DNA of 28,586 bases from Spirochaetia bacterium (GCA_026002025.1 BOAU01000020.1:1-28586), one strand, 5' to 3'; positions 16,059-24,604 are shown, counted from the first letter of the stretch. Numbers and translations are program-made. The notes: generated by a model not told the origin, from the sequence alone.

Positions 16059-17108
16059 ATGATTCATCATACCTTTGTTGTCCGTACCGGCGAAACGAAT
16101 CCCTGGCGGAACATCGCCCTGGAAGCCTTTCTGCTGGACCATGTGCCAAAAGAAACCTGTATCCTGTACCTTTGGCAGAACCGGCATACGGTGGTCATCG
16201 GCCGGAATCAGAATGCCTATAAGGAATGCAGGGTCCGGGAACTGGAAGCCGATGGGGGCCATCTTGCCCGGCGGCTTTCCGGGGGCGGCGCGGTGTTCCA
16301 CGATCTGGGGAACCTCAACTTTACCTTCCTGCTCCCCGCAGCGGATTACGATCTGGGGAAACAAACCGATGTCATTTTGCGGGCGGTGCAGAAGCTGGGC
16401 ATCAAGGCGGAAAAGACCGGCCGCAACGATATTGAAACCGACGGCCGCAAGTTTTCGGGGAATGCCTTTTACCGGTCCGGAAAGAACGCCTACCACCACG
16501 GTACCCTGTTGGTCAAGGCCGACAAGGAAGCCGCCGCCCGTTACCTCTCGGTTTCCCAGGACAAGATACGTTCAAAGGGCGTGGAGTCGGTCAAAAGCCG
16601 GATCGTCAACCTGACAGAATGTAACCCTGATATCACCATCGCTTCCATGGACCGCAGTATGGCTTCAAGCTTTGACGAAGTATACAGCGCCGTATCCCGG
16701 GAATTGCAGGCGGTGGAGCTGTTTACCGCTTTGCCCGGTATCGGTGAAAGCGAAGCAACGCCCCTGGCGGCGCGGAAACAACTTGCGGCCCTTGAAGCGA
16801 AGTTTGCGGACCCCGATTGGAAATACGGGAAAAATCCCCCCTTCGAGTTTGCCGTCCAGGGGCGTTTTTCCTGGGGGGGCGTGGAAATACATTTTGATGT
16901 CAAAGCTAATACCATTACCAATGCCCAGGTTTTCTCCGATGCCATGGACAGTGAATTTATCCTTGGCCTCGCAGGCCTTCTGCGGGGGACGCCCTTTACC
17001 TGGCAGGGGGTGTCGGAAAAACTGGCTGCCGCTTACCGGGATACTCCGTTATATATTGGGTATGCCGCCGATATTGCAAAATTGATTTTTGAAGAGACGC
17101 CAATGTGA
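16059..17108 (+). CDS. lplA: Lipoate-protein ligase A
   Basis: This is a 349-residue cytoplasmic enzyme that activates lipoate with ATP and transfers it to the lysine of lipoyl domains. Visible motifs are R-R-L-S-G-G-G-A-V-F-H-D (71-82) and G-R-K-F-S-G-N-A (129-136, with the substrate-binding K131). The length includes the C-terminal accessory domain, as in full-length LplA. It precedes an E2-E3-E1 dehydrogenase set, whose E2 lipoyl domain is the obvious target. No Shine-Dalgarno sequence lies before ATG 16059, and the predicted transcript starts about five bases upstream, so translation may be leaderless. An octanoyltransferase role is less likely given the LplA motifs. Confidence 0.93.
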   Translation: MIHHTFVVRTGETNPWRNIALEAFLLDHVPKETCILYLWQNRHTVVIGRNQNAYKECRVRELEADGGHLARRLSGGGAVFHDLGNLNFTFLLPAADYDLGKQTDVILRAVQKLGIKAEKTGRNDIETDGRKFSGNAFYRSGKNAYHHGTLLVKADKEAAARYLSVSQDKIRSKGVESVKSRIVNLTECNPDITIASMDRSMASSFDEVYSAVSRELQAVELFTALPGIGESEATPLAARKQLAALEAKFADPDWKYGKNPPFEFAVQGRFSWGGVEIHFDVKANTITNAQVFSDAMDSEFILGLAGLLRGTPFTWQGVSEKLAAAYRDTPLYIGYAADIAKLIFEETPM

Positions 17109-17137
17109 AGAATTAACAAAATTTCTCCAATTTCCCC

Positions 17138-17194
17138 TTGCGCTTTTTCTTTAACCGCTATATAATCATAATACTTTCGTAAGCATTTCGAAAG
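17138..17194 (+). promoter_or_regulatory. Promoter and likely autoregulatory operator of the DeoR gene
   Basis: TTGCGC (17138-17143) and a perfect TATAAT (17161-17166) are 17 bases apart. Just downstream, at about +1 to +22, CTTTCG (17174-17179) and CGAAAG (17189-17194) form an inverted repeat spaced by 9 bases. It would overlap the transcription start and fit autorepression. The ribosome binding site AGAGGAAA follows directly. Confidence 0.6.
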
Positions 17195-17204
17195 AGGAAA
17201 GTAA

Positions 17205-17960
17205 GTGATATCCGAATTGAACGAAAGGGAACAAACGATACTCGGGAAACTTTCGGCAAACGGTACCGTATCGGTGACCGCTTTGGCCCAGGATTTGGGC
17301 TTGTCCGAGGTGACCATCAGGGGGGATCTGAAGGAACTGGAGGATAAGGGCTGGCTTTTCAGGACCCGGGGCGGGGCGGCTCCGGCGATACACCGGGACA
17401 TCATGGAACGCCAGCGGGAGCGGCTGGAACAGAAGAACGCCATAGCCCGGGCCGCGGCGGCCCTGGTACAGGACGGGGATGTGATTATGATTGAGGCGGG
17501 AACGACCACCGCCCTGCTTGCCCGGTACCTCCTGGGGAAGCGGGATATCCACATCGTGACCAATTCAACCCTGGTTTTTTCCTATGCCCGGATGAACCCC
17601 AATCTCCAGATTACCATGACCGGCGGTGAATTCCGGCGGCCCACCGAATCCCTGGTGGGGCCCATTGCCCTGGAAACCATCTCCCATCTGAATGTGCGGC
17701 TTGCCTTTGTGGGAACCGACGGCTTTACCCTGGAACGGGGAATTACCACCCACCTGATGGAGGGGGCGGAGATCGTCAAGGCGATGAAGGCCCATGCGGA
17801 AACCACGGTACTGGTGGCGGATTCCAGCAAATACGGCAAAACCGGCTTTGCCACGGTACTGCCCCTTTCGGCTTTGGACCGTATCATCACCGATGACGGC
17901 CTGGAGGACAGTGCGGCACGGGAACTGGCCGAAGCGGGGATTGGGCTTACGAGGGTATAA
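17205..17960 (+). CDS. DeoR-family transcriptional regulator
   Basis: This is a 251-residue repressor. The N-terminal winged helix has V-S-V-T-A-L-A-Q-D-L-G-L-S-E-V-T-I-R-G-D-L (about 22-42) and the family signature R-T-R-G-G-A (53-58). The C-terminal domain is the DeoR sensor fold, with E-A-G-T-T-T and V-T-N-S, which binds a sugar phosphate in characterised members. It starts at GTG 17205, 5-7 bases after AGAGGAAA. It has its own promoter. The neighbours suggest it controls lplA, the dehydrogenase operon or the divergent aldolase operon, with a sugar-phosphate inducer; this is inference. Confidence 0.92.
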   Translation: MISELNEREQTILGKLSANGTVSVTALAQDLGLSEVTIRGDLKELEDKGWLFRTRGGAAPAIHRDIMERQRERLEQKNAIARAAAALVQDGDVIMIEAGTTTALLARYLLGKRDIHIVTNSTLVFSYARMNPNLQITMTGGEFRRPTESLVGPIALETISHLNVRLAFVGTDGFTLERGITTHLMEGAEIVKAMKAHAETTVLVADSSKYGKTGFATVLPLSALDRIITDDGLEDSAARELAEAGIGLTRV

Positions 17961-17979
17961 GGAGCTAAAGAAGAAATCT

Positions 17980-18061
17980 ACCACAGACCACACTGACACC
18001 ACGGACAAAAAGAAAAAGACGGGAAAGAACGAGTCAGTGAGGGTCTGTGTGGTCCGTGGTT
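17980..18061. repeat. Long imperfect inverted repeat, family member 2
   Basis: The left arm begins ACCACAGACCACACTGACACC (shortened here: 17980 onward) and the right arm ends GGTCTGTGTGGTCCGTGGT near 18060; outer parts pair with few mismatches. It fills the gap between the DeoR gene and the E2 gene and ends 31 bases before the E2 start. Related to 12127 and 28380. Confidence 0.75.
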
Positions 18062-18091
18062 AAATTTTACGGGAAGAAAGGAGGAGTTATT

Positions 18092-19546
18092 ATGGCGCAT
18101 GTGCTGATTATGCCCCGTCAGGGCAATACGGTGGAATCCTGTGTTTTAACGGAATGGAAGGTAAAGGAAGGAGATTCGGTGGCTGTTGATTCTGTGGTCT
18201 GCATGATAGAAACCGATAAGGCCACCTTCGAGCTTCCCGCAGGAGAAGCCGGGACGGTTCTCAAACTGATCCGGGCGGAATGGGACGATGTTCCCGTCCT
18301 GGAACCTATCGCGGTTATCGGAAAGCCCGGTGAAGACTGGGCTGCCGCTGTGGGTGGCGCGGACGCTGCGGCAACGGCGCATGGTTCGGCGGCGGCTTCC
18401 GAAATGGTGCCTGACACCACTGCGGCGGGGCAGGGGAGCGGCGCTGTTGGGGACACGGTCCCTGCGGGAAGCGGCGGGGCCATCTCCCCCCGTGCGCGGA
18501 ATCTGGCGGAGAAGGAAGGCTTGCCCACCGGGGCTCTTGCGGGCTCCGGGCCGGGGGGACGGATTATTGAGCGGGATGTGCAGGCGGCCTTACAGGCCGG
18601 CCCCGGATTAACCGCCGCGGCGAAGGCGGCTTTAGCTGCCCAAGCTGCTTTGGCTGCCCAGGCTGCGGCAGGGACCGGCGGCGCTGTACCGGCGAGCGGG
18701 TCCGGGCTTGGGGGCCGCCTTACTGCGGCGGACCTTGCGGGCGGGGCCGATGCGGTAACGGCGGGCGGCGCATTGAGCGGTTCCGGAGCGGCGGCGGTAA
18801 GCGGTGCAGCGCCGGCCAATTTAGGCGAAGGGACTATTACGGAGACCCCCATCAAGGGTATCCGCAAACTTATCGCGGATCGTATGCACCAGTCCCTGGC
18901 GGAAAGCGCCCAGCTCACCTTGAATGCAAGCGCCCCGGCGCTGCGGCTTCAGGAACTGCGGGCCCGGATGAAGGGCTCACCTGAGGAATTGGGATTTACC
19001 AAGATTACCGTGAACGACCTGCTGCTCTACGTCGTGTCCCGGACCCTGCCCCGGTTCCCCTTTATGAACGCCCTCAAAATCGGGGATACCCTGAAAACCT
19101 ACGAGCGGGTACATCTGGGAGTGGCGGTGGATACCCCACGGGGCCTCATGGTGCCGGTAATCCGGAACGCCAACCTCCTCTCTCTGCGGCAGATTTCCGC
19201 CGAGGCGAAACGGCTGGCAACGGCCTGTCAGAAGGGCGGGGTCGGCCCCGACGAGCTTTCGGGCTCCACCTTCACGGTGACCAACCTGGGGAGCATGGGA
19301 ATTTCCAGCTTTACCCCGGTGCTCAACGCCCCGGAGGTGGGCATCCTGGGGGTCTGCAATATCGAGCTTAAGCCCGTGGCAGCGGCCGGAGCGGATGTCG
19401 AAGACGGCTGCGGGGTTCAGTTCCTGCCCCACATCGGGTTAAGTCTGACCATCAACCATCAGGTAGTGGACGGCGCTCCTGCGGCGCGGTTCTTGAAAGC
19501 TCTGGGAGAGGCGGTGGCGGACATCGACCTTACCCTGGCACTGTAG
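18092..19546 (+). CDS. Dihydrolipoamide acyltransferase (E2) of a 2-oxoacid dehydrogenase complex
   Basis: This 484-residue protein is the core of the complex. Order of domains: lipoyl domain (1-~76) with E-T-D-K-A (lipoyl lysine K43); Ala/Gly-rich linker; E3/E1-binding domain (~130-170: S-P-R-A-R-N-L-A and G-P-G-G-R-I-I-E-R-D-V); a second partial binding-domain-like stretch near 201-216 (G-L-G-G-R-L-T-A-A-D-L) with an A-A-L-A-A-Q tandem repeat before it; catalytic domain (~248-484) with H456 and D460 in N-H-Q-V-V-D-G. It transfers the acyl group from lipoamide to CoA. I chose ATG 18092 because AAAGGAGGAG (18077-18086) precedes it; the earlier frame start at 18047 lies in the inverted repeat. 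Acyl specificity (pyruvate, acetoin or branched-chain) cannot be told by eye. Confidence 0.93.
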   Translation: MAHVLIMPRQGNTVESCVLTEWKVKEGDSVAVDSVVCMIETDKATFELPAGEAGTVLKLIRAEWDDVPVLEPIAVIGKPGEDWAAAVGGADAAATAHGSAAASEMVPDTTAAGQGSGAVGDTVPAGSGGAISPRARNLAEKEGLPTGALAGSGPGGRIIERDVQAALQAGPGLTAAAKAALAAQAALAAQAAAGTGGAVPASGSGLGGRLTAADLAGGADAVTAGGALSGSGAAAVSGAAPANLGEGTITETPIKGIRKLIADRMHQSLAESAQLTLNASAPALRLQELRARMKGSPEELGFTKITVNDLLLYVVSRTLPRFPFMNALKIGDTLKTYERVHLGVAVDTPRGLMVPVIRNANLLSLRQISAEAKRLATACQKGGVGPDELSGSTFTVTNLGSMGISSFTPVLNAPEVGILGVCNIELKPVAAAGADVEDGCGVQFLPHIGLSLTINHQVVDGAPAARFLKALGEAVADIDLTLAL

Positions 19547-19554
19547 GGGGACAC

Positions 19555-20970
19555 ATGTACGATACGATTATCATCGGAGCCGGGCCCGGGGGATACCTTG
19601 CGGCGGAACGGCTGGGACATCAGAAGAAGAAGGTTTTGTTAATAGAAGAACAATACCTTGGGGGAACCTGCCTGAACGTGGGCTGCATCCCCACCAAGAC
19701 CCTGCTCAATTCGGCAAAACAATATGTCCACGCAAGGGAAGCGGGAAAATTCGGCGTCAATGCCGCAAATGTTTCCTTTGACTGGGGAGTTATTCAAAAG
19801 TGGAAGGACGAAGTTTCCACAAAACTGCGGGAAGGGATTGCCGGGCAGATGAAACGCTTCGGCGTGGACGTGGCCCTGGGCCGGGGGGAGATCATCGCCC
19901 CGCCGAGAGGAACTGTGCCGGCAAAGGTGAAAGTAACGCTGAACAAGGGCGGTACCGAAGAGCATGAAGGGCGGACCATTCTGGTTTCCGCGGGCTCCGT
20001 TCCGGCTATCCCCCCCATTCCGGGCTCAAAGGACAACCCAAAAGTGGTGGATTCCACCGGCCTCCTCAGCATAGCGGCCGTACCAAAGCGGCTCACCGTT
20101 ATTGGCGGCGGGGTTATCGGGGTGGAATTCGCCGGGCTCTTTTCCAGCCTGGGGTCGGAAGTTACGGTCATCGAAATGATGGACGAGATCATCCCCTTTA
20201 TGGACAAGGAGCAGGCGCCCCTGTTCCGCCGGGCACTAACGGGGGTGAACTTTAAATTGGGCTGCAAGGTCGAGAAGATCGAAGGAGCCGCGGTTCACTA
20301 TGCCACCAAAAAGGGTGAGGCCGAAAAAGCCGAAGCCGATTTGGTGCTCATGGCAGTGGGCCGCCGCCCGGTACTCAATACCTGGGGCGCCGAAGCTGCG
20401 GGACTGGACATTACGCCCAAGGGCGTGAATGTGGATGACCGGATGCGGACCAACATACCGGGTATCTGGGCCGCCGGGGACGTAACCGGGAAGAGCCTCC
20501 TGGCCCATTCGGCCTACCGTATGGCGGAAGTGGCGGTGGCGGATATACTCACGAACCTGGACGGGATTGGCGGCGACAGTAATACTGTGCGCGGCGCATC
20601 AAACAGGATGCGGTACAACGCCGTGCCCTGGGCGGTCTACGGAGTCACCGAAGCCGCCGGGGTGGGCATGACCGAACAGGAGGCGGCATCAAAGGGGATC
20701 GCCATCCTCAAGGCATCCTTACCCATGAGGGTTTCCGGGCGGTTTGTTGCGGAGAATACCTTCTCAGGACCGGGCGCAGTAAAGGTGATCGCCTGCGCGG
20801 CCACCCGGCGTATCCTGGGGGTCCATGTTGTTGGAGCCTACGCTTCGGAGTTTATCTGGGGCGGCGCCGCATTGATAGAACAGGAACTGCGGATCGAAGA
20901 CGTGAAGCAGCTCATCTTCCCCCATCCCACGGTCAGCGAATTAATTCGCGACGCGCTATGGGGGCTATAA
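19555..20970 (+). CDS. lpdA: Dihydrolipoamide dehydrogenase (E3)
   Basis: This is a 471-residue FAD flavoprotein that reoxidises the E2 lipoamide and reduces NAD. It shows the FAD motif G-A-G-P-G-G (8-13), redox-active C39 and C44 in G-G-T-C-L-N-V-G-C-I-P-T-K, the NAD-binding G-G-G-V-I-G-V-E-F, the second FAD motif W-A-A-G-D-V, and the C-terminal catalytic H457 and E462 in F-P-H-P-T-V-S-E. It starts 8 bases after the E2 stop with a GGGG site. An atypical loop after D-I-L-T-N-L contains the D-S-N-T-V unit at 20575. Full length and motifs intact, so the loop should not disturb activity. Confidence 0.96.
   Translation: MYDTIIIGAGPGGYLAAERLGHQKKKVLLIEEQYLGGTCLNVGCIPTKTLLNSAKQYVHAREAGKFGVNAANVSFDWGVIQKWKDEVSTKLREGIAGQMKRFGVDVALGRGEIIAPPRGTVPAKVKVTLNKGGTEEHEGRTILVSAGSVPAIPPIPGSKDNPKVVDSTGLLSIAAVPKRLTVIGGGVIGVEFAGLFSSLGSEVTVIEMMDEIIPFMDKEQAPLFRRALTGVNFKLGCKVEKIEGAAVHYATKKGEAEKAEADLVLMAVGRRPVLNTWGAEAAGLDITPKGVNVDDRMRTNIPGIWAAGDVTGKSLLAHSAYRMAEVAVADILTNLDGIGGDSNTVRGASNRMRYNAVPWAVYGVTEAAGVGMTEQEAASKGIAILKASLPMRVSGRFVAENTFSGPGAVKVIACAATRRILGVHVVGAYASEFIWGGAALIEQELRIEDVKQLIFPHPTVSELIRDALWGL
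20575..20588 (+). repeat. Fourth copy of the D-S-N-T-V unit, in lpdA
   Basis: GACAGTAATACTGT, containing the same palindrome ACAGTA-A-TACTGT, lies in frame in the E3 gene and codes D-S-N-T-V in a surface-loop region (G-G-D-S-N-T-V-R-G). Identical in 14 bases to the copy at 3636 despite the host genes being unrelated. Confidence 0.7.
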
Positions 20971-21015
20971 AAACTACGTTTTTATAGCCTCGGAGTTTCG
21001 ATAAATCGAAACTCC
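20963..21015. repeat. Two tandem hairpins between lpdA and the E1 gene
   Basis: GGCTATAAAAA (20963-20973) pairs with TTTTTATAGCC (20979-20989) and overlaps the lpdA stop codon. GGAGTTTCG (20992-21000) pairs with CGAAACTCC (21007-21015). No T-run follows, so full termination is unlikely. They may stabilise the upstream message or slow read-through. Confidence 0.65.
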
Positions 21016-21042
21016 ACAACTAAAATTTAAGGAGAACAGAAA

Positions 21043-23499
21043 ATGCCTAAATCACAGTTGGTGGATCCAAAGTCGGTACGGAAACCGGAAATTCTCAAGC
21101 TCAAGGACATTCCGGTTAATCAATACAAGAGCGACATCAAGAAGGAAACCGAGCTTTACGGAAAGGACAGGCTCAAGCGGATCTGGTACGACATGGTGAC
21201 CATCCGGGAGTTTGAAACCATGCTCAACACCTTTAAGGTGCAAGGAACCTGGAACGGGATTGAGTACAACCACAAAGGGCCGGCCCATCTCTCAATGGGG
21301 CAGGAAGCGTCCTCCGTGGGGCAGTGCGTTAACCTTACCATCGATGACTTCACCTTCGGCAGCCACCGGAGCCACGGGGAAATCCTGGCCAAGTGTTATT
21401 CCGCTATCTGGCAGTTGGATGAAAAGAAACTGGAAGGAATTATGAAATCCTTCCTTGACGGGGAGACCCTGGCAGCGGCGGAAAAGGCGGCCTATAAAAA
21501 TGTGAAGGACCTGGCGGAAAACTTTGTCCTCTACGGCACCCTGGCAGAGATCTTCGCCCGGAAGGCGGGGTTCACCCGCGGCCTTGGCGGTTCCATGCAC
21601 GCCTTCTTTACCCCCTTCGGCTCCATGCCCAACAACGCTATTGTGGGCGGCTCCGCGGATATTGCCACCGGGTCTGCGCTGTACAAGCGTATCAACAAGA
21701 AGCCCGGTATTGTTATCGCCAACATCGGGGATGCTTCCATGGGCTGCGGTCCGGTCTGGGAAGCAATGATGATGGCCGCCATGGATCAGTACCACACCCT
21801 CTGGCCGAAAGACTCAGGCGGCGCGCCGCCGATACTGTTCAACTTTTTCGACAACTTCTACGGCATGGGGGGCCAGACCGCCGGGGAAACCATGGGCTAC
21901 GGTTTCATGGCCCGTGTCGGCGCGGGGGTCAACCCCGATAACATGCACTCGGAGCGGGTGGACGGCTACAATCCGCTGGCGGTAGCGGACGCCATCGCCC
22001 GGAAAAAAGCATTACTGTTGGCAGGCAAGGGGCCGGTACTTCTGGACACCCTCACCTACCGCATTTCCGGCCACTCCCCCTCGGACGCCTCCAGTTACCG
22101 CACCCCCGATGAGATCAAACTCTGGCAGGAGGCGGATTCCATTGCCGCATACGGCGCATACCTTATTGAAAATAAAATTGCCGATCAGGCGGAACTGGAT
22201 GCCCTCCACGCCCAGGTAAACGCCAAGCTCCTGGAAGTAGTAAAACTGTCGGTGAATGATGAAGTTTCCCCCCGGCTGGGCGGCGCCTTTATCGAATCGG
22301 TGATGTTCTCCAACGGCAAAGTAGAAAAGCTGGATGATCGAAAACCGGAACTTTTAGAACCCTTGGAGCAAAATGCACGGGTCAAAGCGCTTGCAGTCAA
22401 GTCCCGCTACGGCTTCGATGCGGAGGGCAAACCGGTTTCCAAGAACAAGGCCTTCCAGTACCGTGACGCCCTCTTCGAAGCCATGGCCCACCGTTTTACT
22501 ATCGACCCCACCATGGCGGCCTGGGGTGAAGAAAACCGTGACTGGGGCGGGGCCTTCGCGGTGTACCGGGGCCTCACCGAATTACTGCCCTACAACCGGC
22601 TCTTCAACAGCCCCATATCCGAAGCGGCCATCGTGGGCGCCGGGGTGGGCTACGCGCTTTCCGGCGGCCGGGCGGTAGTAGAATTAATGTACTGCGACTT
22701 CCTGGGCCGTGCGGGTGACGAAATCTTTAATCAGGCATCCAAGTGGCAGTCCATGTCCGCAGGGCTCCTCAAGATGCCCCTGGTGGTCCGGGTTTCGGTG
22801 GGCAACAAGTACGGCGCACAGCACAGCCAGGACTGGGCTGCACTGGTGGCCCACATCCCAGGCCTCAAGGCATACTTCCCCGCCACCCCCTACGACGCCA
22901 AGGGTATGCTCAACCTGGCACTCCGGGGCACCGACCCGGTGATCTTTTTTGAAAGCCAGCTTCTCTATGACATGAGCGAACAGTTCGAGAAAAGCGGCGT
23001 GCCCGAGGGATATTACGAAGTGCCCGAGGGGGAGCCCGCCATACGCCGACAGGGTAAGGATCTTACCATCGTTACCCTGGGGGCGACCCTGTACAAGGCC
23101 ATGGACGCGGCGAAAAAGCTCCAGGCGGATTTCGGTTTGGAAACTGAGGTGATCGATCTTCGCTTTATCAACCCATTGAACTACGAAAAGATCATCGAGT
23201 CCGTAAAAAAAACAGGAAAACTGTTACTCACCAGCGATGCTGCGGAACGGGGTTCCTACCTTCACACGGTAGCGAGCAACATCCAGACCATGGCCTTTGA
23301 TTACCTGGATGCGCCGGTGGCGGTGGTGGGAAGCCGCAACTGGATTACCCCGGCGGCGGAAATGGAGGAACTCTACTTCCCCCAGATCAACTGGATCATC
23401 GACGCTATCCACGAACGGATCCTGCCCCTGAAGGGATACCAAAGCGCAACAGTGCAGACCACGCTGGACCTGATTCGGCGGAACAGGCAGGGCGTGTAA
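21043..23499 (+). CDS. 2-oxoacid dehydrogenase E1, alpha and beta fused
   Basis: This 818-residue protein joins the two E1 subunits that are separate in most bacterial PDH/BCDH/acetoin systems. Residues ~40-400 are E1-alpha (R-E-F-E, G-S-H-R-S-H-G, G-S-M-H; then G-D-A-S at 229-232 and F-D-N at 269-271 as the thiamine diphosphate motif). Residues ~469-818 are E1-beta ([26 protein letters not shown]). It decarboxylates a 2-oxoacid and reductively acylates the E2 lipoamide. GGAG (21031-21034) precedes ATG 21043. Odd points: the motif reads G-D-A rather than G-D-G, with extra residues before the Asn. Likely substrate is pyruvate or acetoin; not decidable here. Confidence 0.9.
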   Translation: MPKSQLVDPKSVRKPEILKLKDIPVNQYKSDIKKETELYGKDRLKRIWYDMVTIREFETMLNTFKVQGTWNGIEYNHKGPAHLSMGQEASSVGQCVNLTIDDFTFGSHRSHGEILAKCYSAIWQLDEKKLEGIMKSFLDGETLAAAEKAAYKNVKDLAENFVLYGTLAEIFARKAGFTRGLGGSMHAFFTPFGSMPNNAIVGGSADIATGSALYKRINKKPGIVIANIGDASMGCGPVWEAMMMAAMDQYHTLWPKDSGGAPPILFNFFDNFYGMGGQTAGETMGYGFMARVGAGVNPDNMHSERVDGYNPLAVADAIARKKALLLAGKGPVLLDTLTYRISGHSPSDASSYRTPDEIKLWQEADSIAAYGAYLIENKIADQAELDALHAQVNAKLLEVVKLSVNDEVSPRLGGAFIESVMFSNGKVEKLDDRKPELLEPLEQNARVKALAVKSRYGFDAEGKPVSKNKAFQYRDALFEAMAHRFTIDPTMAAWGEENRDWGGAFAVYRGLTELLPYNRLFNSPISEAAIVGAGVGYALSGGRAVVELMYCDFLGRAGDEIFNQASKWQSMSAGLLKMPLVVRVSVGNKYGAQHSQDWAALVAHIPGLKAYFPATPYDAKGMLNLALRGTDPVIFFESQLLYDMSEQFEKSGVPEGYYEVPEGEPAIRRQGKDLTIVTLGATLYKAMDAAKKLQADFGLETEVIDLRFINPLNYEKIIESVKKTGKLLLTSDAAERGSYLHTVASNIQTMAFDYLDAPVAVVGSRNWITPAAEMEELYFPQINWIIDAIHERILPLKGYQSATVQTTLDLIRRNRQGV

Positions 23500-23503
23500 G
23501 ACC

Positions 23504-23569
23504 ATGATCTGTATTGGTGAAGGAATGACCAATGAATTACTCAAGATCGCCAAAACACAACCATGGTAG
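23504..23569 (+). CDS. Possible 21-residue leader ORF before the lacI-type gene
   Basis: ATG 23504 opens a frame of 21 codons (M-I-C-I-G-E-G-M-T-N-E-L-L-K-I-A ...) ending TAG at 23569. A second in-frame ATG at 23525 has GAAGGA directly before it. The stop is 6 bases from the LacI start, which itself lacks a clear ribosome binding site, so translational coupling is possible. No similarity recognised; it may be chance. Confidence 0.25.
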   Translation: MICIGEGMTNELLKIAKTQPW

Positions 23570-23575
23570 CCGTAT

Positions 23576-24604
23576 ATGAGCATCAAAATTAGAGATGTGG
23601 CGAAGCTGGCCGGGGTTTCCACCGCAACCGTTTCACGGGTCATCAATGACCCTGAAAAGGTCCGGTCTGGTACCCGGCAAAGAGTCGAATCCGCCATCAG
23701 CAAGTCGAACTATAGACCTAATTATTTTGCGCGGGGCTTGAATAATGGGTTCACTGATTCGGTGGGCATCCTCGCTTCCTATGCGATAAATCCCTATTTT
23801 ACGGAAATCGTTAATGCCATTGAACAGGTGCTTTCCCGAAACGGCGTCTACATTTATTTATGTAGTTGTGAGACGAATACGGAGCTGGAAAAGAGGTATA
23901 CCGAAGATTTCCTTGAACGGAATACCGATGCGATTATTGCAATAGAAAGTCCCAGCATGAACACCGTTGATAACTATTTCCTTAATAAACAGTTCAAATG
24001 CCCCATTATTCTGGTCAATCAGCATATTGAACCCTTTGGGGACAATTATGTTGTCCGCTGTGATCAGGAACCGGGGGTATGGGAGATGTTTGAACAGGTG
24101 CGCTCCCGTAATCTTTTCCCTTTTTGCCTTTTTTTGGGAAAGGATGCAAGTTATTCTTTCCTGCTCAAGGAAGCGCTGCTGAAAAAATGGAAAAAGAAGT
24201 ACCATGTTTCTGACAAAGACGCACAGATCATTCATTTGGAAAAAATGAGGGATACCAGCGGCGAAGACGCCGTGTGGCATACTCATGACTATTTTAAAAA
24301 AGTGCTGGCAACTCCAGCCCGGCCTCGGGCCGTTCTTGCCGGGAATGAACTTATGGCCCTGGGCGTCCTCGTTGCCGCCAGGGAGCTTGGTATAGCCGTA
24401 CCGGAAGAGTTGGCGGTGGTGGGGATAGACAATACCCTGCTTTCCCGGACCTGCTCCCCCCCGCTGACCACCATTGACTTACACATGAAGGATATTGGAC
24501 AGATGGCCGCAAATCTATATATGGATATACGGAAAAATCCTGATAAAAAACAGGAAAAGGTCCATATCATTCCCTCCAACCTCAGCTACCGTAAAACCTT
24601 TTAA
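23576..24604 (+). CDS. LacI-family transcriptional regulator
   Basis: This 342-residue repressor starts I-K-I-R-D-V-A-K-L-A-G-V-S-T-A-T-V-S-R-V, the LacI helix-turn-helix (residues 3-24), followed by the hinge (Y-R-P-N-Y-F-A-R-G-L). The rest is a periplasmic-binding-protein-like sugar sensor (V-G-I-L-A-S-Y, then V-L-A-G-N-E-L-M-A-L-G-V and V-G-I-D-N-T). It lies just upstream of an LplB/LplC importer, and a palindromic operator lies between them, so it should control that importer in response to the imported sugar. ATG 23576 has only a weak site (GGTAG). The ligand is unknown; an oligosaccharide is likely from the neighbour type. Confidence 0.94.
   Translation: MSIKIRDVAKLAGVSTATVSRVINDPEKVRSGTRQRVESAISKSNYRPNYFARGLNNGFTDSVGILASYAINPYFTEIVNAIEQVLSRNGVYIYLCSCETNTELEKRYTEDFLERNTDAIIAIESPSMNTVDNYFLNKQFKCPIILVNQHIEPFGDNYVVRCDQEPGVWEMFEQVRSRNLFPFCLFLGKDASYSFLLKEALLKKWKKKYHVSDKDAQIIHLEKMRDTSGEDAVWHTHDYFKKVLATPARPRAVLAGNELMALGVLVAARELGIAVPEELAVVGIDNTLLSRTCSPPLTTIDLHMKDIGQMAANLYMDIRKNPDKKQEKVHIIPSNLSYRKTF

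Noticed and set aside
18047..18091. Upstream start of the E2 gene at 18047
   Set aside because: It reads through the right arm of the inverted repeat; the lipoyl domain begins at ATG 18092, which has AAAGGAGGAG upstream.
18626..18661. Tandem 18-base repeat as a possible CRISPR-like or satellite element
   Set aside because: Only two units, in frame and coding A-A-L-A-A-Q in an alanine-rich E2 linker, as expected for such linkers.
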